Notes under the pieces: model-generated | Told to the model about the DNA's origin: nothing | Databases searched by the model: none | What the model saw: the letters and a program-made list of their open reading frames with translations, nothing else | Translations under genes and position numbers: made by a program | In this document: positions 37,160-45,679 of the stretch, piece after piece | Layout of the letters: the number at the start of each line of letters is the position of its first letter | Numbering within the stretch: the first letter of the stretch is position 1 | Origin: an uncultured Rubrobacteraceae bacterium | GTDB taxonomy: Bacteria; Actinomycetota; Rubrobacteria; Rubrobacterales; Rubrobacteraceae | Length of the DNA stretch: 64,000 bases | Assembly (NCBI GenBank): GCA_902806085.1 | Contig: CADCVH010000108.1 | Coordinates: 1 to 64,000, forward strand | Direction of reading: 5' to 3'

Positions 37160-37732
37160 ATGGATGAACGGCCCCCAAACCTCGCCCGCGCCGTTACCAA
37201 CGTCCTCAACCCGTTCTTCATCTTCACGGCCCTCTTCGCCCTCGTCGCGTTCGCGAGGTCAAGCCTCGCGGGCGGCGCCCCCTACCTGGCGTTAGAGCTT
37301 CTCGCCGCGGCGGTCGTCGCCGGGTACTTGTTCCTCATGCGCCGCCGCAGGCGGGTGGGGGACTTCTGGATCTCCGCCCGCGCCGAACGCCTCATCCCCG
37401 CCGTGGTCCTGCTCACCGCCTTCGTCGGCCTGCTGGTCGCCCTTGCCCTCCTAGACGCCCCACGAGACCTCTTCCTGCTGACGCTCTCCATGGGCCTCGC
37501 CAGCGCCGCCGTCGCGGCCGTCACCCCCTTCTGGAAGGCAAGCGCCCACTGCACGGTCGCCGGCCACGCCGCGGTGGCGGGAATACTGCTGCTCGGGTTT
37601 CCGGGCCTGGTTTTCGTGTTGGCACTGCCGCTCGTCGTCTGGGCCCGCGTCGCGCCCACCGCGCACACGCTGCCGCAGACGCTGGCGGGGACGGCGGTGG
37701 GGGCGGCGTTCGCGCTCCTCTTCCTGGCATGA
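37160..37732 (+). CDS. PAP2-superfamily membrane phosphatase-like protein
   Basis: 190 residues with six predicted helices. The conserved region KASAHCTVAGHAAVAGILLLG and WARVAPTAHTLPQTLAG keeps the family His residues and Arg, though the usual PSGH is TVAGH. Members dephosphorylate lipid phosphates such as undecaprenyl diphosphate or phosphatidate. The substrate is not defined here. Confidence 0.7.
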   Translation: MDERPPNLARAVTNVLNPFFIFTALFALVAFARSSLAGGAPYLALELLAAAVVAGYLFLMRRRRRVGDFWISARAERLIPAVVLLTAFVGLLVALALLDAPRDLFLLTLSMGLASAAVAAVTPFWKASAHCTVAGHAAVAGILLLGFPGLVFVLALPLVVWARVAPTAHTLPQTLAGTAVGAAFALLFLA

Positions 37733-37772
37733 GCAGCGTCCGCAAAGCGTCAGAAGCTACCCCGCCCCGGAG

Positions 37773-37800
37773 CAAAAGAAAAGCCCGCCGTGCGGCGGGC
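37773..37800 (-). terminator. Intrinsic terminator after the tRNA-Glu pseudogene
   Basis: GCCCGCCG-CA-CGGCGGGC stem on the minus strand followed by TTTTCTTTT. It shows the tRNA-like copy was once a transcribed unit. Confidence 0.85.
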
Positions 37801-37809
37801 CGTGTGGCG

Positions 37810-37873
37810 TGGCCCCACCGGGATTCGAACCCGGGCTTTCGCCGCGAGAGGGCCACGGGATTACCGGGGGGGC
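37810..37873 (-). pseudogene. tRNA-Glu pseudogene
   Basis: The 3' part matches the intact tRNA-Glu(CTC) at 39995-40067 at 40 of 43 positions (37809-37851 against 39994-40036), including the T-arm and the anticodon loop CTCTCGC. The D-arm region is about 8 nt short, the anticodon stem has a mismatch and the 5' acceptor strand pairs at only about five of seven positions. It is unlikely to fold as a functional tRNA. Confidence 0.8.
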
Positions 37874-38014
37874 TCTCGCATGGTGGCGACGATCTACTGC
37901 AGTATAAATTACGGCTTGACGGTGCTGGATCTCGTTAACGCGGACGCTCAAGGACCCGCAACTCATGGGGTAGGCGCACCCCCATATGGTTGTGTAGGTT
38001 TCCGGGACCGTGTG

Positions 38015-39667
38015 TTACGGGTTCTGGGGTTGCTGCTCTTCCTTTCTGCTCTCTAGCTCGTTGGCCGCTTCGCTTATGATCCTGATAAGCTCCTCGTCGC
38101 TCATCTCGGAGACATCGCCGGGGGCTTCTTGGGAGCCGGCACGGTCTCCCGGTTGCTCTTCCGGTATCTCGATGCCCGGTGTTCCGGACGGTTCCCCGGG
38201 GGTTCCCAAAGCGGCACCCCCCTCGACGTTCACCGTCTCACCGGTATTCTCACCCTCGACGAAGGCCACCACGTCCTCGTAGGTCTCCAGAACCGTTACC
38301 TCCCCCTGCTTGGCAGCGTTGACCATGACGGTCTGGCTGACCCCCGCTTTATCGGCGTTGGTGATGGTGGCCATCCAGTAGAGGGTCTCGTCTTTGACTA
38401 TCGGCCTGGGTTCGAGCATGACCGCGTTTTGGCCCCACTGGTAGTTGGGAAAGGCGGCTTTGGCGTAATCCAGGGCCTTGTTGACCCCGATCAAGGCGCT
38501 GCCCGCGTCGGGTTTGAAGTAGGCGACCTTGCCGCTGTGGCCGTCGACGTAGATCCCCTGGTACATCGAGAAACTTCTGCCGTAGGGCTCGGCGGCCAGA
38601 AACCACTGCGGCGCATCTCCCGTGGGGATGAGGAAGGGCATCTCGTTGGTCGAGGTTCCCTGAGAGGTGGCGGGTTGCTCATCAAGCGTGTTCTGCTGAT
38701 CCTCGGGTGGGTCTATCTGAGGGATCTGGGCCTCGTTTTTGTGGGCAAACCAGGTGTTCCAGTAGCCGTTTCGGTACTTCCAGACGTCGCCGACTTTCCT
38801 CGCCAACTCCTCGGGGTAGAGTCGCTCTCCTTCGAACCGCCCGTCCTTCGTGACCTCTTCGGGAGAGAGATCCTCTATCTCCCCGTCGGGGTGAACGACC
38901 AAGACTCCGCCCCACCGGGGAACCATCACCGGGAAAGAGAACCCGTAGCTTATGTACGGGACCACCCCGAGTAGCTCTTCTCCGTCTAGAACGTAGTACT
39001 GGTTCGTGTGTTGCGCGAAGAACCTCTCTCTCTTGAGCTGCCAGCCGACGTTCCTGTAAAGGGCCATGCCCTCGCCCCGTTTGAATTCCTGGTTTACGGT
39101 CTCGGCCGACCCGTCGGGCCTGATGACCACGGCCCCGTCCTGGTTGTTGACCACGGAGTTCCACAGACCGTTGGGTTCCCTTGGGGCCACCCAATCGATC
39201 CCGCCCTCGCCGTTGTCCAGGGGTTCGAAATCCCCGAGCACCAGGGTAGGTTCGTCCTGCGTGTTCAGCCCGAAACGCGCGGCCACATCGTAGGGGAGAA
39301 ACCTTAGCCCCGTCGTGTCGGGCATCTCCTCGATCTCTTCGGCTTCTATCGAGTCCAGGTACCGCAGATCCCGTAGAGGCGCGGACACGAACAGGTAGGC
39401 CAGGGCCGCGATGGCGGCAACTACCGCCACTATCTTGGCCGGGTCCCTGTCCCCTATGCTCCAGAGGTAAGCGCCGAGAACCGCACCGACCACCACCACG
39501 AGGACGAAGGGCCAGCTTACGTACAGTGCCATCACCAGGGCGTGGAAGAACGGAGACACCAGCCAGGCCAAAAACAGGACCACGACGAGGCTCACCAACA
39601 ACCGTACTCGGCCAACAGAAGCCAAGCGCGACGACAAATCGCTCAGTCGTTTCCTGATCTGATCCAC
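38015..39667 (-). CDS. Large membrane-anchored protein of unknown function
   Basis: About 550 residues from GTG 39667 (AGGAAGGA 7 nt upstream; TTG 39670 is the alternative). Three hydrophobic segments (VRLLVSLVVVLFLAWLVS, ALYVSWPFVLVVVVGAVLG, IVAVVAAIAALAYLFVSAPL) anchor a large outside domain rich in Trp/Tyr. Its C-terminal third has the pattern GIYVDGHSGKVAYFKPDAG and YWMATITNAD, faintly reminiscent of PepSY-like folds, and the last 70 residues are acidic and Pro/Gly-rich. Codon choice is visibly AT-richer than neighbours, and it lies between a tRNA and a tRNA fragment, suggesting acquisition. Function unknown. Confidence 0.75.
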   Translation of the reverse strand: MDQIRKRLSDLSSRLASVGRVRLLVSLVVVLFLAWLVSPFFHALVMALYVSWPFVLVVVVGAVLGAYLWSIGDRDPAKIVAVVAAIAALAYLFVSAPLRDLRYLDSIEAEEIEEMPDTTGLRFLPYDVAARFGLNTQDEPTLVLGDFEPLDNGEGGIDWVAPREPNGLWNSVVNNQDGAVVIRPDGSAETVNQEFKRGEGMALYRNVGWQLKRERFFAQHTNQYYVLDGEELLGVVPYISYGFSFPVMVPRWGGVLVVHPDGEIEDLSPEEVTKDGRFEGERLYPEELARKVGDVWKYRNGYWNTWFAHKNEAQIPQIDPPEDQQNTLDEQPATSQGTSTNEMPFLIPTGDAPQWFLAAEPYGRSFSMYQGIYVDGHSGKVAYFKPDAGSALIGVNKALDYAKAAFPNYQWGQNAVMLEPRPIVKDETLYWMATITNADKAGVSQTVMVNAAKQGEVTVLETYEDVVAFVEGENTGETVNVEGGAALGTPGEPSGTPGIEIPEEQPGDRAGSQEAPGDVSEMSDEELIRIISEAANELESRKEEQQPQNP

Positions 39668-39751
39668 CAACTTGTCCTTCCTAGACCCTCTTATCCTTAG
39701 TCTATACCGTCGCGCCGCTCGATGAACCACCAGCTCGCTCTCTAGAGGGCT

Positions 39752-40003
39752 TTAGAATTCCCCTATCGGCCTTCGTCCGCTTCCGGAGAGAAGTAGCGCC
39801 ACAAAGAAGCCGAGGAAGAAAAGCTCAAAGACGAATGGCCCGAGATATGGAACGACTCCGAGTTGGATGAGTACGTTTGACCCACACCCGACCCCAACAC
39901 AGCAGCAGAACGGACGTGTCAAGCTGCCCGCGTTGACGACCACGCTCGGTGTGGGGGTAGGGAAATCCCAACAGGTAAGAGGATTTCCCGAGAGTGACCC
40001 CAC
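39752..40003 (-). CDS. Possible small hydrophobic ORF
   Basis: An 83-codon frame from GTG 40003 whose end is a membrane helix (YLGPFVFELFFLGFFVALLL). The start lies inside the tRNA-Glu 3' end and no ribosome site is visible, so it may not be a gene. Confidence 0.22.
   Translation of the reverse strand: MGSLSGNPLTCWDFPTPTPSVVVNAGSLTRPFCCCVGVGCGSNVLIQLGVVPYLGPFVFELFFLGFFVALLLSGSGRRPIGEF
39960..39989. repeat. 9-bp perfect inverted repeat next to tRNA-Glu
   Basis: GGGAAATCC (39960-39968) and GGATTTCCC (39981-39989) are separated by 12 nt, ending 5 nt from the tRNA 3' end. There is no T-tract; it could be a weak terminator or a recombination-associated repeat. Confidence 0.55.
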
Positions 40004-40067
40004 CGGGATTCGAACCCGGGTTTTCGCCGTGAGAGGGCGATGTCCTTGGCCTCTAGACGATGGGGCC
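39995..40067 (-). tRNA. tRNA-Glu(CTC)
   Basis: 73 nt. The acceptor GGCCCCA pairs with TGGGGTC, the anticodon stem TCGCC/GGCGA encloses loop CTCTCAC (anticodon CTC), and the T-loop is GTTCGAATC. CCA is not encoded. Confidence 0.95.
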
Positions 40068-40085
40068 GTGCTTAGAAGCCGGCAG

Positions 40086-40114
40086 AGTTTATCGGAAGAG
40101 TGGGGCTACGTCAA
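40086..40114 (-). promoter_or_regulatory. Promoter of tRNA-Glu
   Basis: On the minus strand TTGACG (40114-40109), 17-bp spacer, TAAACT (40091-40086). It gives the tRNA its own promoter in the 73-bp gap after gltX. Confidence 0.72.
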
Positions 40115-40140
40115 AGCGGTTGCGGTAGCTCGCAGGCTGA

Positions 40141-41625
40141 CTATCCAACCGAGAGCCGCTGCATCTTCTCGGCGGCGTCCTCGATCCTCAGCAAGGACCG
40201 CTCGCGGCCGAGGAGGAGCATGGTCTCGAAGAGGCCCGCGCTCACGGTACGCCCGGTGGTGGCGAAGCGCAGGGGGTGGATCAGGTGCCGCGCACCCTTC
40301 TCCTTCTCGGCGGCGAGGCCGCGCACGGCCTCCTCTACGGCCCCTTCCGTCCACTCGGGGAGGGCCTTGAGGCGTTCGGCGAGCTCCGGGAAGTTCTCGC
40401 GGACAAAGTCTTTGCCGAACTGCTTCTCGAACTCGGCCTCCTCGTAGTCGAGGGTGCCGCCGTAGAAGTAGCCGACGGCGTCCGGGATGTCGGTGGTGAG
40501 CGCGATGCGCTCCTTGAGGAGGTCCATGATCCCCTCTAGGCGCGGCCTGTCCGCCTCCAACTCCTCTTCCGTCGCGGCGCCGGACTCCACGAGCATGGGG
40601 GCGGCCATGTCCGCCAGTTCCGCGGGGCTCATCCGGCGGAGGTAGAGGGCGTTTATGGCGCGGAGCTTGTTCTCGTCGAAGACGGCCGGGTTGCCGCTGA
40701 CGCGGTCGACGCGGAACCTCGAAGCAAGCTCGTCGCGGGTGAATATCTCCTCGTCGGCGGCGTAGCCCGCCCCGAGCAGGGCCAGGTAGTTGAAGAGGGC
40801 GTCGGGCAGGTAGCCCAGCGCGGCGAACTCCTCGACGTTTGCCGCGCCGTGACGCTTGCTGAGTTTCTTCTTATCTGGCCCAAGAACTTGTGGGACGTGG
40901 GCGAAGCCGGGGATGGCGTTGCCAAGGGCCTCGTGGATCAGGACCTGGCGCGGCGTGTTGGAGAGGTGGTCGTCGCCCCGGATGACGTGGCTGATCTCCA
41001 TCTCCGCGTCGTCCACCGCCGCGGCGAAGTTGTACGTCGGGGTATCCGTGGACTTCATGAGCACGAAATCTTCGAGGTTGGAGTTCTCGAAGGTCACGGG
41101 GCCCCGGATCATGTCCTCGACCACGGTCTGCCCCCCGCGCGGGGTCTTGAACCGCACGGTGTAGGGCTCACCGGCCTCTATCTTCCGCCTCGCCTCGACC
41201 GGGTCCATCTCCCTGTACTCGCCGCCGGTGTAGATGGGCTGGCGTTTCTCGGCCCTGGCCTTCTCGCGCATCTCGGCGAGCTCTTCGGAGGTGGCGAAGT
41301 CGTAGTAGGCGGCGCCGGAGTCGAGAAGCTTCTTCGCCGCCTCGCGGTAGAGGCCGAAGCGGTCGGTCTGGCGGTAGGGGTGATGGGGGCCGCCGATGCC
41401 GGGGCCCTCGTCCCAGTCCAGGCCGATCCAGCGCAGCGCGCGCTCCAACTGGTCCACCGACTCTTGCGTCGAGCGGGCCAGGTCGGTGTCCTCTATGCGC
41501 AGGACGAACGTGCCGCCGTTTCGGCGGGCAAAGAGCCAGTTGAAGAGGGCCGTCCTCACCCCGCCGACGTGCAACATCCCCGTCGGGCTCGGCGCGTACC
41601 TGACCCGGGTCTGTGAATTCTCCAT
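40141..41625 (-). CDS. gltX: Glutamyl-tRNA synthetase
   Basis: 494 residues, class I synthetase charging tRNA-Glu (and possibly tRNA-Gln in organisms with GatCAB). It has YAPSPTGMLHVGG (HIGH-type motif), the RIEDTD block, and KKLSKRHG (KMSKS-type motif). The C-terminal helical anticodon-binding domain is complete. Its substrate tRNA gene lies immediately downstream on the same strand. Confidence 0.95.
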   Translation of the reverse strand: MENSQTRVRYAPSPTGMLHVGGVRTALFNWLFARRNGGTFVLRIEDTDLARSTQESVDQLERALRWIGLDWDEGPGIGGPHHPYRQTDRFGLYREAAKKLLDSGAAYYDFATSEELAEMREKARAEKRQPIYTGGEYREMDPVEARRKIEAGEPYTVRFKTPRGGQTVVEDMIRGPVTFENSNLEDFVLMKSTDTPTYNFAAAVDDAEMEISHVIRGDDHLSNTPRQVLIHEALGNAIPGFAHVPQVLGPDKKKLSKRHGAANVEEFAALGYLPDALFNYLALLGAGYAADEEIFTRDELASRFRVDRVSGNPAVFDENKLRAINALYLRRMSPAELADMAAPMLVESGAATEEELEADRPRLEGIMDLLKERIALTTDIPDAVGYFYGGTLDYEEAEFEKQFGKDFVRENFPELAERLKALPEWTEGAVEEAVRGLAAEKEKGARHLIHPLRFATTGRTVSAGLFETMLLLGRERSLLRIEDAAEKMQRLSVG

Positions 41626-41762
41626 GGGCTTAAACTAGCACACGCAAAGGGCGTTAGAAAGCTCACAACGTCGTCGCAACGGTGTAAGCGGGTTACCCGA
41701 TGGGGGCCCCTGCGGGCGCGATACTCCTACCAAGAGACGAGTTCCCGCAGGAGGTATGCGCG

Positions 41763-42326
41763 ATGAGGAGAGCACTACCGGGGCCGCTGGAGGCGGTGGA
41801 CGTCAGGATCACGCAGTGGATGGCCCGCTACGGCGTCGTCACCCTGCGCGTCGCCCTCGGCGGCGTCTTCTTCTGGTTCGGCGTCCTCAAGTTCTTCCCG
41901 GACCTCAGCCCCGCCCAGACGCTGGCCGTAAAGACCATAGACGTGCTCACCTTCGGCCTCCTGCCCGGGGGCGTCAGCCTGATCCTGCTCGCGACCCTGG
42001 AGTGCGCGATCGGGCTGGGCCTGATCTCCGGCAAGCTCATGCGCCCGACCCTGCTGCTCCTGGCCTTCCAGATGGTCGGCGCCGCCTCCCCGCTCCTGCT
42101 CTTCCCCGGTGAGGTCTTTACCGCCTCTCCCTACGCCCCGACCCTCGAAGGCCAGTACATAATCAAGAACGTCGTCCTCGTCAGCGCCGGCCTCGTCATA
42201 GGCGCCACCGTCCGCGGCGGCGGCCTGACCGCCCACCCGCAAGGCGTAGACAACGCCCGCCAGGCGGAGCAGCAGGAAAGGGAACGAGTCCAGAAGCACC
42301 TCGCCCCCTCCACCCACCGGCCGTAG
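41763..42326 (+). CDS. DoxX-like membrane protein
   Basis: 187 residues from ATG 41763, with GGAGGT 7 nt upstream. Four helices; the first has TLRVALGGVFFWFGVLKFFP, typical of DoxX/DoxD-type proteins linked to respiratory or oxidative-stress functions. The C-terminus is a hydrophilic tail. No functional partner is evident nearby. Confidence 0.75.
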   Translation: MRRALPGPLEAVDVRITQWMARYGVVTLRVALGGVFFWFGVLKFFPDLSPAQTLAVKTIDVLTFGLLPGGVSLILLATLECAIGLGLISGKLMRPTLLLLAFQMVGAASPLLLFPGEVFTASPYAPTLEGQYIIKNVVLVSAGLVIGATVRGGGLTAHPQGVDNARQAEQQERERVQKHLAPSTHRP

Positions 42327-42360
42327 GGGCGGCTCGCGAACCGCCCTCGCAGGCCCGCCC

Positions 42361-42696
42361 CTAGCTGTCCCTCGCCGCGAAGAGGGGCCTGAGGTCGTCG
42401 AGGCTCTCGTAGGTCCACCACAGGTAGTTGCGCGTCCCGTCCTCGCGCAGGGGGTGGAGGTCTTCGAGCTCCGGGTCCTCCAGGAAAGAGCGGAAAGATT
42501 CGCGGGAGGCCCACTCGACCAGGATCATGGCGCTGCGCGGCTCCACCTCGGGCTCCCTCTCCAGCGCTTCGTCTAGCATTCCCAGGGCGACCACCCGTCC
42601 GTCGTGCTTGGCGACCGCCGCGGGCGAGCGGCGCGAGTATCGCAGGTAGGAGTCGTTCTCCGCGAGGTCGAAAAGGTTCAGGGCGTAGAAGCTCAC
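42361..42696 (-). CDS. DUF1330-like small protein
   Basis: 111 residues with a ferredoxin-like pattern (MSFYALNLFDLAENDSYLRY, then GRVVALG, MILVEWASRESFRSFLEDPE). This resembles the DUF1330/ABM group of small dimeric proteins. It lies 12 bp downstream of lutC on the same strand and may be co-transcribed. Confidence 0.65.
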   Translation of the reverse strand: MSFYALNLFDLAENDSYLRYSRRSPAAVAKHDGRVVALGMLDEALEREPEVEPRSAMILVEWASRESFRSFLEDPELEDLHPLREDGTRNYLWWTYESLDDLRPLFAARDS

Positions 42697-42708
42697 GTTC
42701 CTCCCCTC

Positions 42709-43365
42709 TCAGCCAACGATCAGGACCTCAAGCGCCCGCGGCCCGTGCACGCCCTCGACCCGGTTGAGCTCTATGTCCGAGGTCGCGGAGGGGCCGGAGA
42801 TGAAGGTGACGGCCCGGCCCTCGTCCCTGACGGTCGCCTCCAGCCTCGCGAACGCCTCGGGGACGAGGTCCACCACCTGCTCCTCGCGCACGACGCACAG
42901 GTGGTAGTCGGGCAGCAGGGTGAGCGCGCGGCGCCCCTGCCCCGGCCCGGCGTCGAGCACGATGGTGCCTGTCTGGGCTATGCCGAGCGCGCACCCGGTC
43001 AGCACGCCGTCGCTGGCGTCGAGCACGCCGTTTGAGAGGCGGGCGTTCGCGTCGTCGCGCAGGACCTCCACACCCCCCGGAACCCAACCCTCGGGCAGGC
43101 CCGGCGGGACGACGAGCCGCCGTAGGCCGCGTTTTTCGAGGATCTTCCCGACGGCGTCTGGCAGGTCGTCTCCGGATAGCCGGTGGACGGTCGCCTCGTA
43201 CTCGGCGACGTGGGCGGCGAAGCGGTCCACGGTCCCCGCCCGCGCGCCGTCGCCCTCCTTGCGGTAGCCGCGCTCGACGGGAACGTCCCCGGGCCGCTCC
43301 CCCTCCGGCACGTCGCGGGTTGCGCGGCGGACGCGCCACAGGATCGTCTCCTTCGCCGTCGCCAC
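42709..43365 (-). CDS. lutC: LutC-like LUD-domain protein of lactate oxidation
   Basis: 218 residues from GTG 43365, whose first base is the last base of the lutB stop (TAGTG). The LUD-domain signature is present (GVLTGCALGIAQTGTIVLDAGPGQGRRALTLLPDYHLCV-type segment), and SGPSATSDIELNRVEGVHGP is the conserved end. With LutA and LutB it forms the iron-sulfur L-lactate-oxidising complex. Longer upstream reading is out of context and ignored. Confidence 0.9.
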   Translation of the reverse strand: MATAKETILWRVRRATRDVPEGERPGDVPVERGYRKEGDGARAGTVDRFAAHVAEYEATVHRLSGDDLPDAVGKILEKRGLRRLVVPPGLPEGWVPGGVEVLRDDANARLSNGVLDASDGVLTGCALGIAQTGTIVLDAGPGQGRRALTLLPDYHLCVVREEQVVDLVPEAFARLEATVRDEGRAVTFISGPSATSDIELNRVEGVHGPRALEVLIVG

Positions 43366-44831
43366 TAGCCCCGCTCCTCCTTCCACCACTCGCGGAAGGA
43401 CTGCTTCGGGACGGGCTTCAGGTCCCTCACGGCCGTCCAGCCGGCGAGCCGCCCCGGGAGGCTGCCTATCTTGCCGCCCCGGGCGAAGGGCCACTGGCCG
43501 ACCCTGGCGAGCCCCTGGGCGTTCTCGTAGAGCTTCGGATCGGAGAAGGTCTTCGCCATCGCCTGCATCGCGACGTTCTCGGGGTCTAGCCTCTGGCGCA
43601 GGGTCCCCCCGTCCTGCTTGTGGCGGACGACCCTGCCGCGCAGGTGGACGAGGACCTCGGGGATGTTGATCTTGACGGGGCACACCTGGTAACAGGCGCC
43701 GCACAACGACGAGGCGTAGGGCAACGAGTCCGGGCCCGGCTTGCCGATGCCGACGAGCTGGGGCGTCAGGATGGCGCCGATGGGGCCGGGGTAGACGGAG
43801 TTGTACGCGTGGCCGCCGGTCCGCTCGTAGACGGGGCAGACGTTCAGGCACGCCGAGCACCGGATGCAGTTGAGTGTCTGGCGCCCGATCTCATCCGCCA
43901 AGACGTCCGTCCGGCCGTTGTCAAGCAGGACGAGGTGGAACTCTTGCGGGCCATCGCCGGCTTCGCCCGACACCCCGGTCCAGAACGAGGTGTAGGGGTT
44001 CATCCGCTCGGCGGTCGAGGAGCGGGGGAGGAGCTGCATGAATACCTCGAAGTCCCGCCATCTGGGGATGATCTTCTCGATGCCCATGAGCGTGACGAGG
44101 ACGGGCGGGAGCGTCGTGCACATCCGGCCGTTGCCCTCTGACTCGACGACGGAGATGGTGCCGGTCTCCGCGACGGCGAAGTTGGCCCCGCTCACGCCGA
44201 CCTTCGCGTTCAGGAACTTTTTGCGCAGGTACAGGCGGGCGGCGTTCGTCAGGTCTTTGGGCTCGTCGGAGAGGTCTTCGACGTCGAGCTCCCGCAAGAA
44301 CAACTCCCGGATCTCGGCGCGGTTCTTGTGGATCGCCGGCACCAGGATGTGCGACGAGTTCTCCCCCGCGAGCTGGATGATGAGCTCCGCGAGATCCGTC
44401 TCGAACGCGTGGATGCCCTCGGATTCCAAATGCTCGTTGAGCTTGGTCTCGTCCGTCGCGATGGACTTGACCTTGACGACCTCGTCGGCACCCTTCTCTT
44501 TGGCGATCCCGGCTACGATGCGGTTCGCCTCGTCGGCGTCGCGCGCCCAGTGGACGACGCCTCCGGCCCGGGTCACGGATTCTTCTAGTTGCAGCAGGTA
44601 CGTGTCGAGGTGGCGCAAAGTGCGCTCTTTGAGGGCGCGGCCGGCCTCCCGGAGCTCCTCCCAGTCCGGCAGCTCCTCGACGGCGACGGCCCTCTTGCGG
44701 CGGATGGTCTGGGTGGCCTTGCCCAGGTTGCGGCGGAGTTGGGAGTCGCGCAGGCTCTCGCGGGCGGAGACCTCGAAGGTCGGGGTCTCGCCGGGGGAGA
44801 AGGCGTCTGGCGGTTTGGTTCTTGGGGTCAT
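43365..44831 (-). CDS. lutB: LutB-like iron-sulfur protein of lactate oxidation
   Basis: 488 residues. An N-terminal LUD domain (GVSGANFAVAETGTISVVESEGN) precedes a ferredoxin-like region with CIRCSACLNVCPVYE and CGACYQVCPVKI, two [4Fe-4S] sites. It is the central subunit of the L-lactate-oxidising LutABC complex. Start ATG 44831 overlaps the lutA stop (ATGA). Confidence 0.94.
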   Translation of the reverse strand: MTPRTKPPDAFSPGETPTFEVSARESLRDSQLRRNLGKATQTIRRKRAVAVEELPDWEELREAGRALKERTLRHLDTYLLQLEESVTRAGGVVHWARDADEANRIVAGIAKEKGADEVVKVKSIATDETKLNEHLESEGIHAFETDLAELIIQLAGENSSHILVPAIHKNRAEIRELFLRELDVEDLSDEPKDLTNAARLYLRKKFLNAKVGVSGANFAVAETGTISVVESEGNGRMCTTLPPVLVTLMGIEKIIPRWRDFEVFMQLLPRSSTAERMNPYTSFWTGVSGEAGDGPQEFHLVLLDNGRTDVLADEIGRQTLNCIRCSACLNVCPVYERTGGHAYNSVYPGPIGAILTPQLVGIGKPGPDSLPYASSLCGACYQVCPVKINIPEVLVHLRGRVVRHKQDGGTLRQRLDPENVAMQAMAKTFSDPKLYENAQGLARVGQWPFARGGKIGSLPGRLAGWTAVRDLKPVPKQSFREWWKEERG

Positions 44832-45568
44832 CTTTCCTCCGAAGCTCCGCTGGCGAGTATCTCGGCCAGGTGGACGGTCTCGACGCCGGCCTGCAGGCGA
44901 CGGAGGCCGCCGCCGATGTGCATGAGGCAGGAGTTATCCCCGGCGGCGCAGACCTCGGCCTCGGTGTCGAGGACGCGCCGGATCTTGTCCCCCAGCATCG
45001 CCGCCGAGGTCTCCGCGTTCTTTACCGCGAACGTCCCCCCAAAACCGCAGCACTGCTCGGCCTCGCCGAGGGGCACGAGGTCTATCCCCCTCACGTTCCG
45101 CAAAAGCTCAAGCGGCGCCTCCCCGACCTTGAGCATCCGTAAAGAGTGGCAGGTCGGGTGGTAGGTGACGCGGTGCGGGTAGTACGCCCCGACGTCGGTG
45201 ACGCCGAGCCTCTTCGCCAGGAACTCCGAGAGCTCGAAGACCTTGGGGGCGAGTTCGTCCACCCGGCGCGCGAGGTCCGGGTCCTCCGCGAGGTCGGCGG
45301 CCATCGGGTAGAGGTCGCGGACCATGCCGACACAGGAGCCCGAGGGGGCGACGACGGCGTCGTAGGGCTCGAAGATCTCGACAAAGCGGCGGACCAGCGG
45401 GATCGCCTCCCTCTGGTAACCGGTGTTGAAGTGCATCTGCCCGCAGCACGTCTGCGCCTCGGGAAACGCGACCTCGTGGCCCAGCCGCTCTAGCACCTCG
45501 ACGGTGGCCCTGCCCGTCTCGGGAAACAGGGTGTCGTTAAAGCACGTGATAAAGAGCGCTACGCGCAT
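44828..45568 (-). CDS. lutA: LutA-like CCG-domain protein of lactate oxidation
   Basis: 246 residues with two Cys-Cys-Gly domains (TCCGQMHFNTGY and EQCCGFGGTFAVKN), the hallmark of LutA and related heterodisulfide-reductase-type subunits. It is first in the lutABC operon. No LldR- or LutR-type regulator or lactate permease is next to it here. Confidence 0.93.
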   Translation of the reverse strand: MRVALFITCFNDTLFPETGRATVEVLERLGHEVAFPEAQTCCGQMHFNTGYQREAIPLVRRFVEIFEPYDAVVAPSGSCVGMVRDLYPMAADLAEDPDLARRVDELAPKVFELSEFLAKRLGVTDVGAYYPHRVTYHPTCHSLRMLKVGEAPLELLRNVRGIDLVPLGEAEQCCGFGGTFAVKNAETSAAMLGDKIRRVLDTEAEVCAAGDNSCLMHIGGGLRRLQAGVETVHLAEILASGASEER

Positions 45569-45679
45569 GTTCGCGACCCCTTGTCGGGGACGGCGCGCTC
45601 ACGGGTGCGGGACAATCAGGGCCTCCTCTCCCTACGGTCTCCCCGAATCATAGCCCATGCGAACGCCCCGGGCCCTTGC

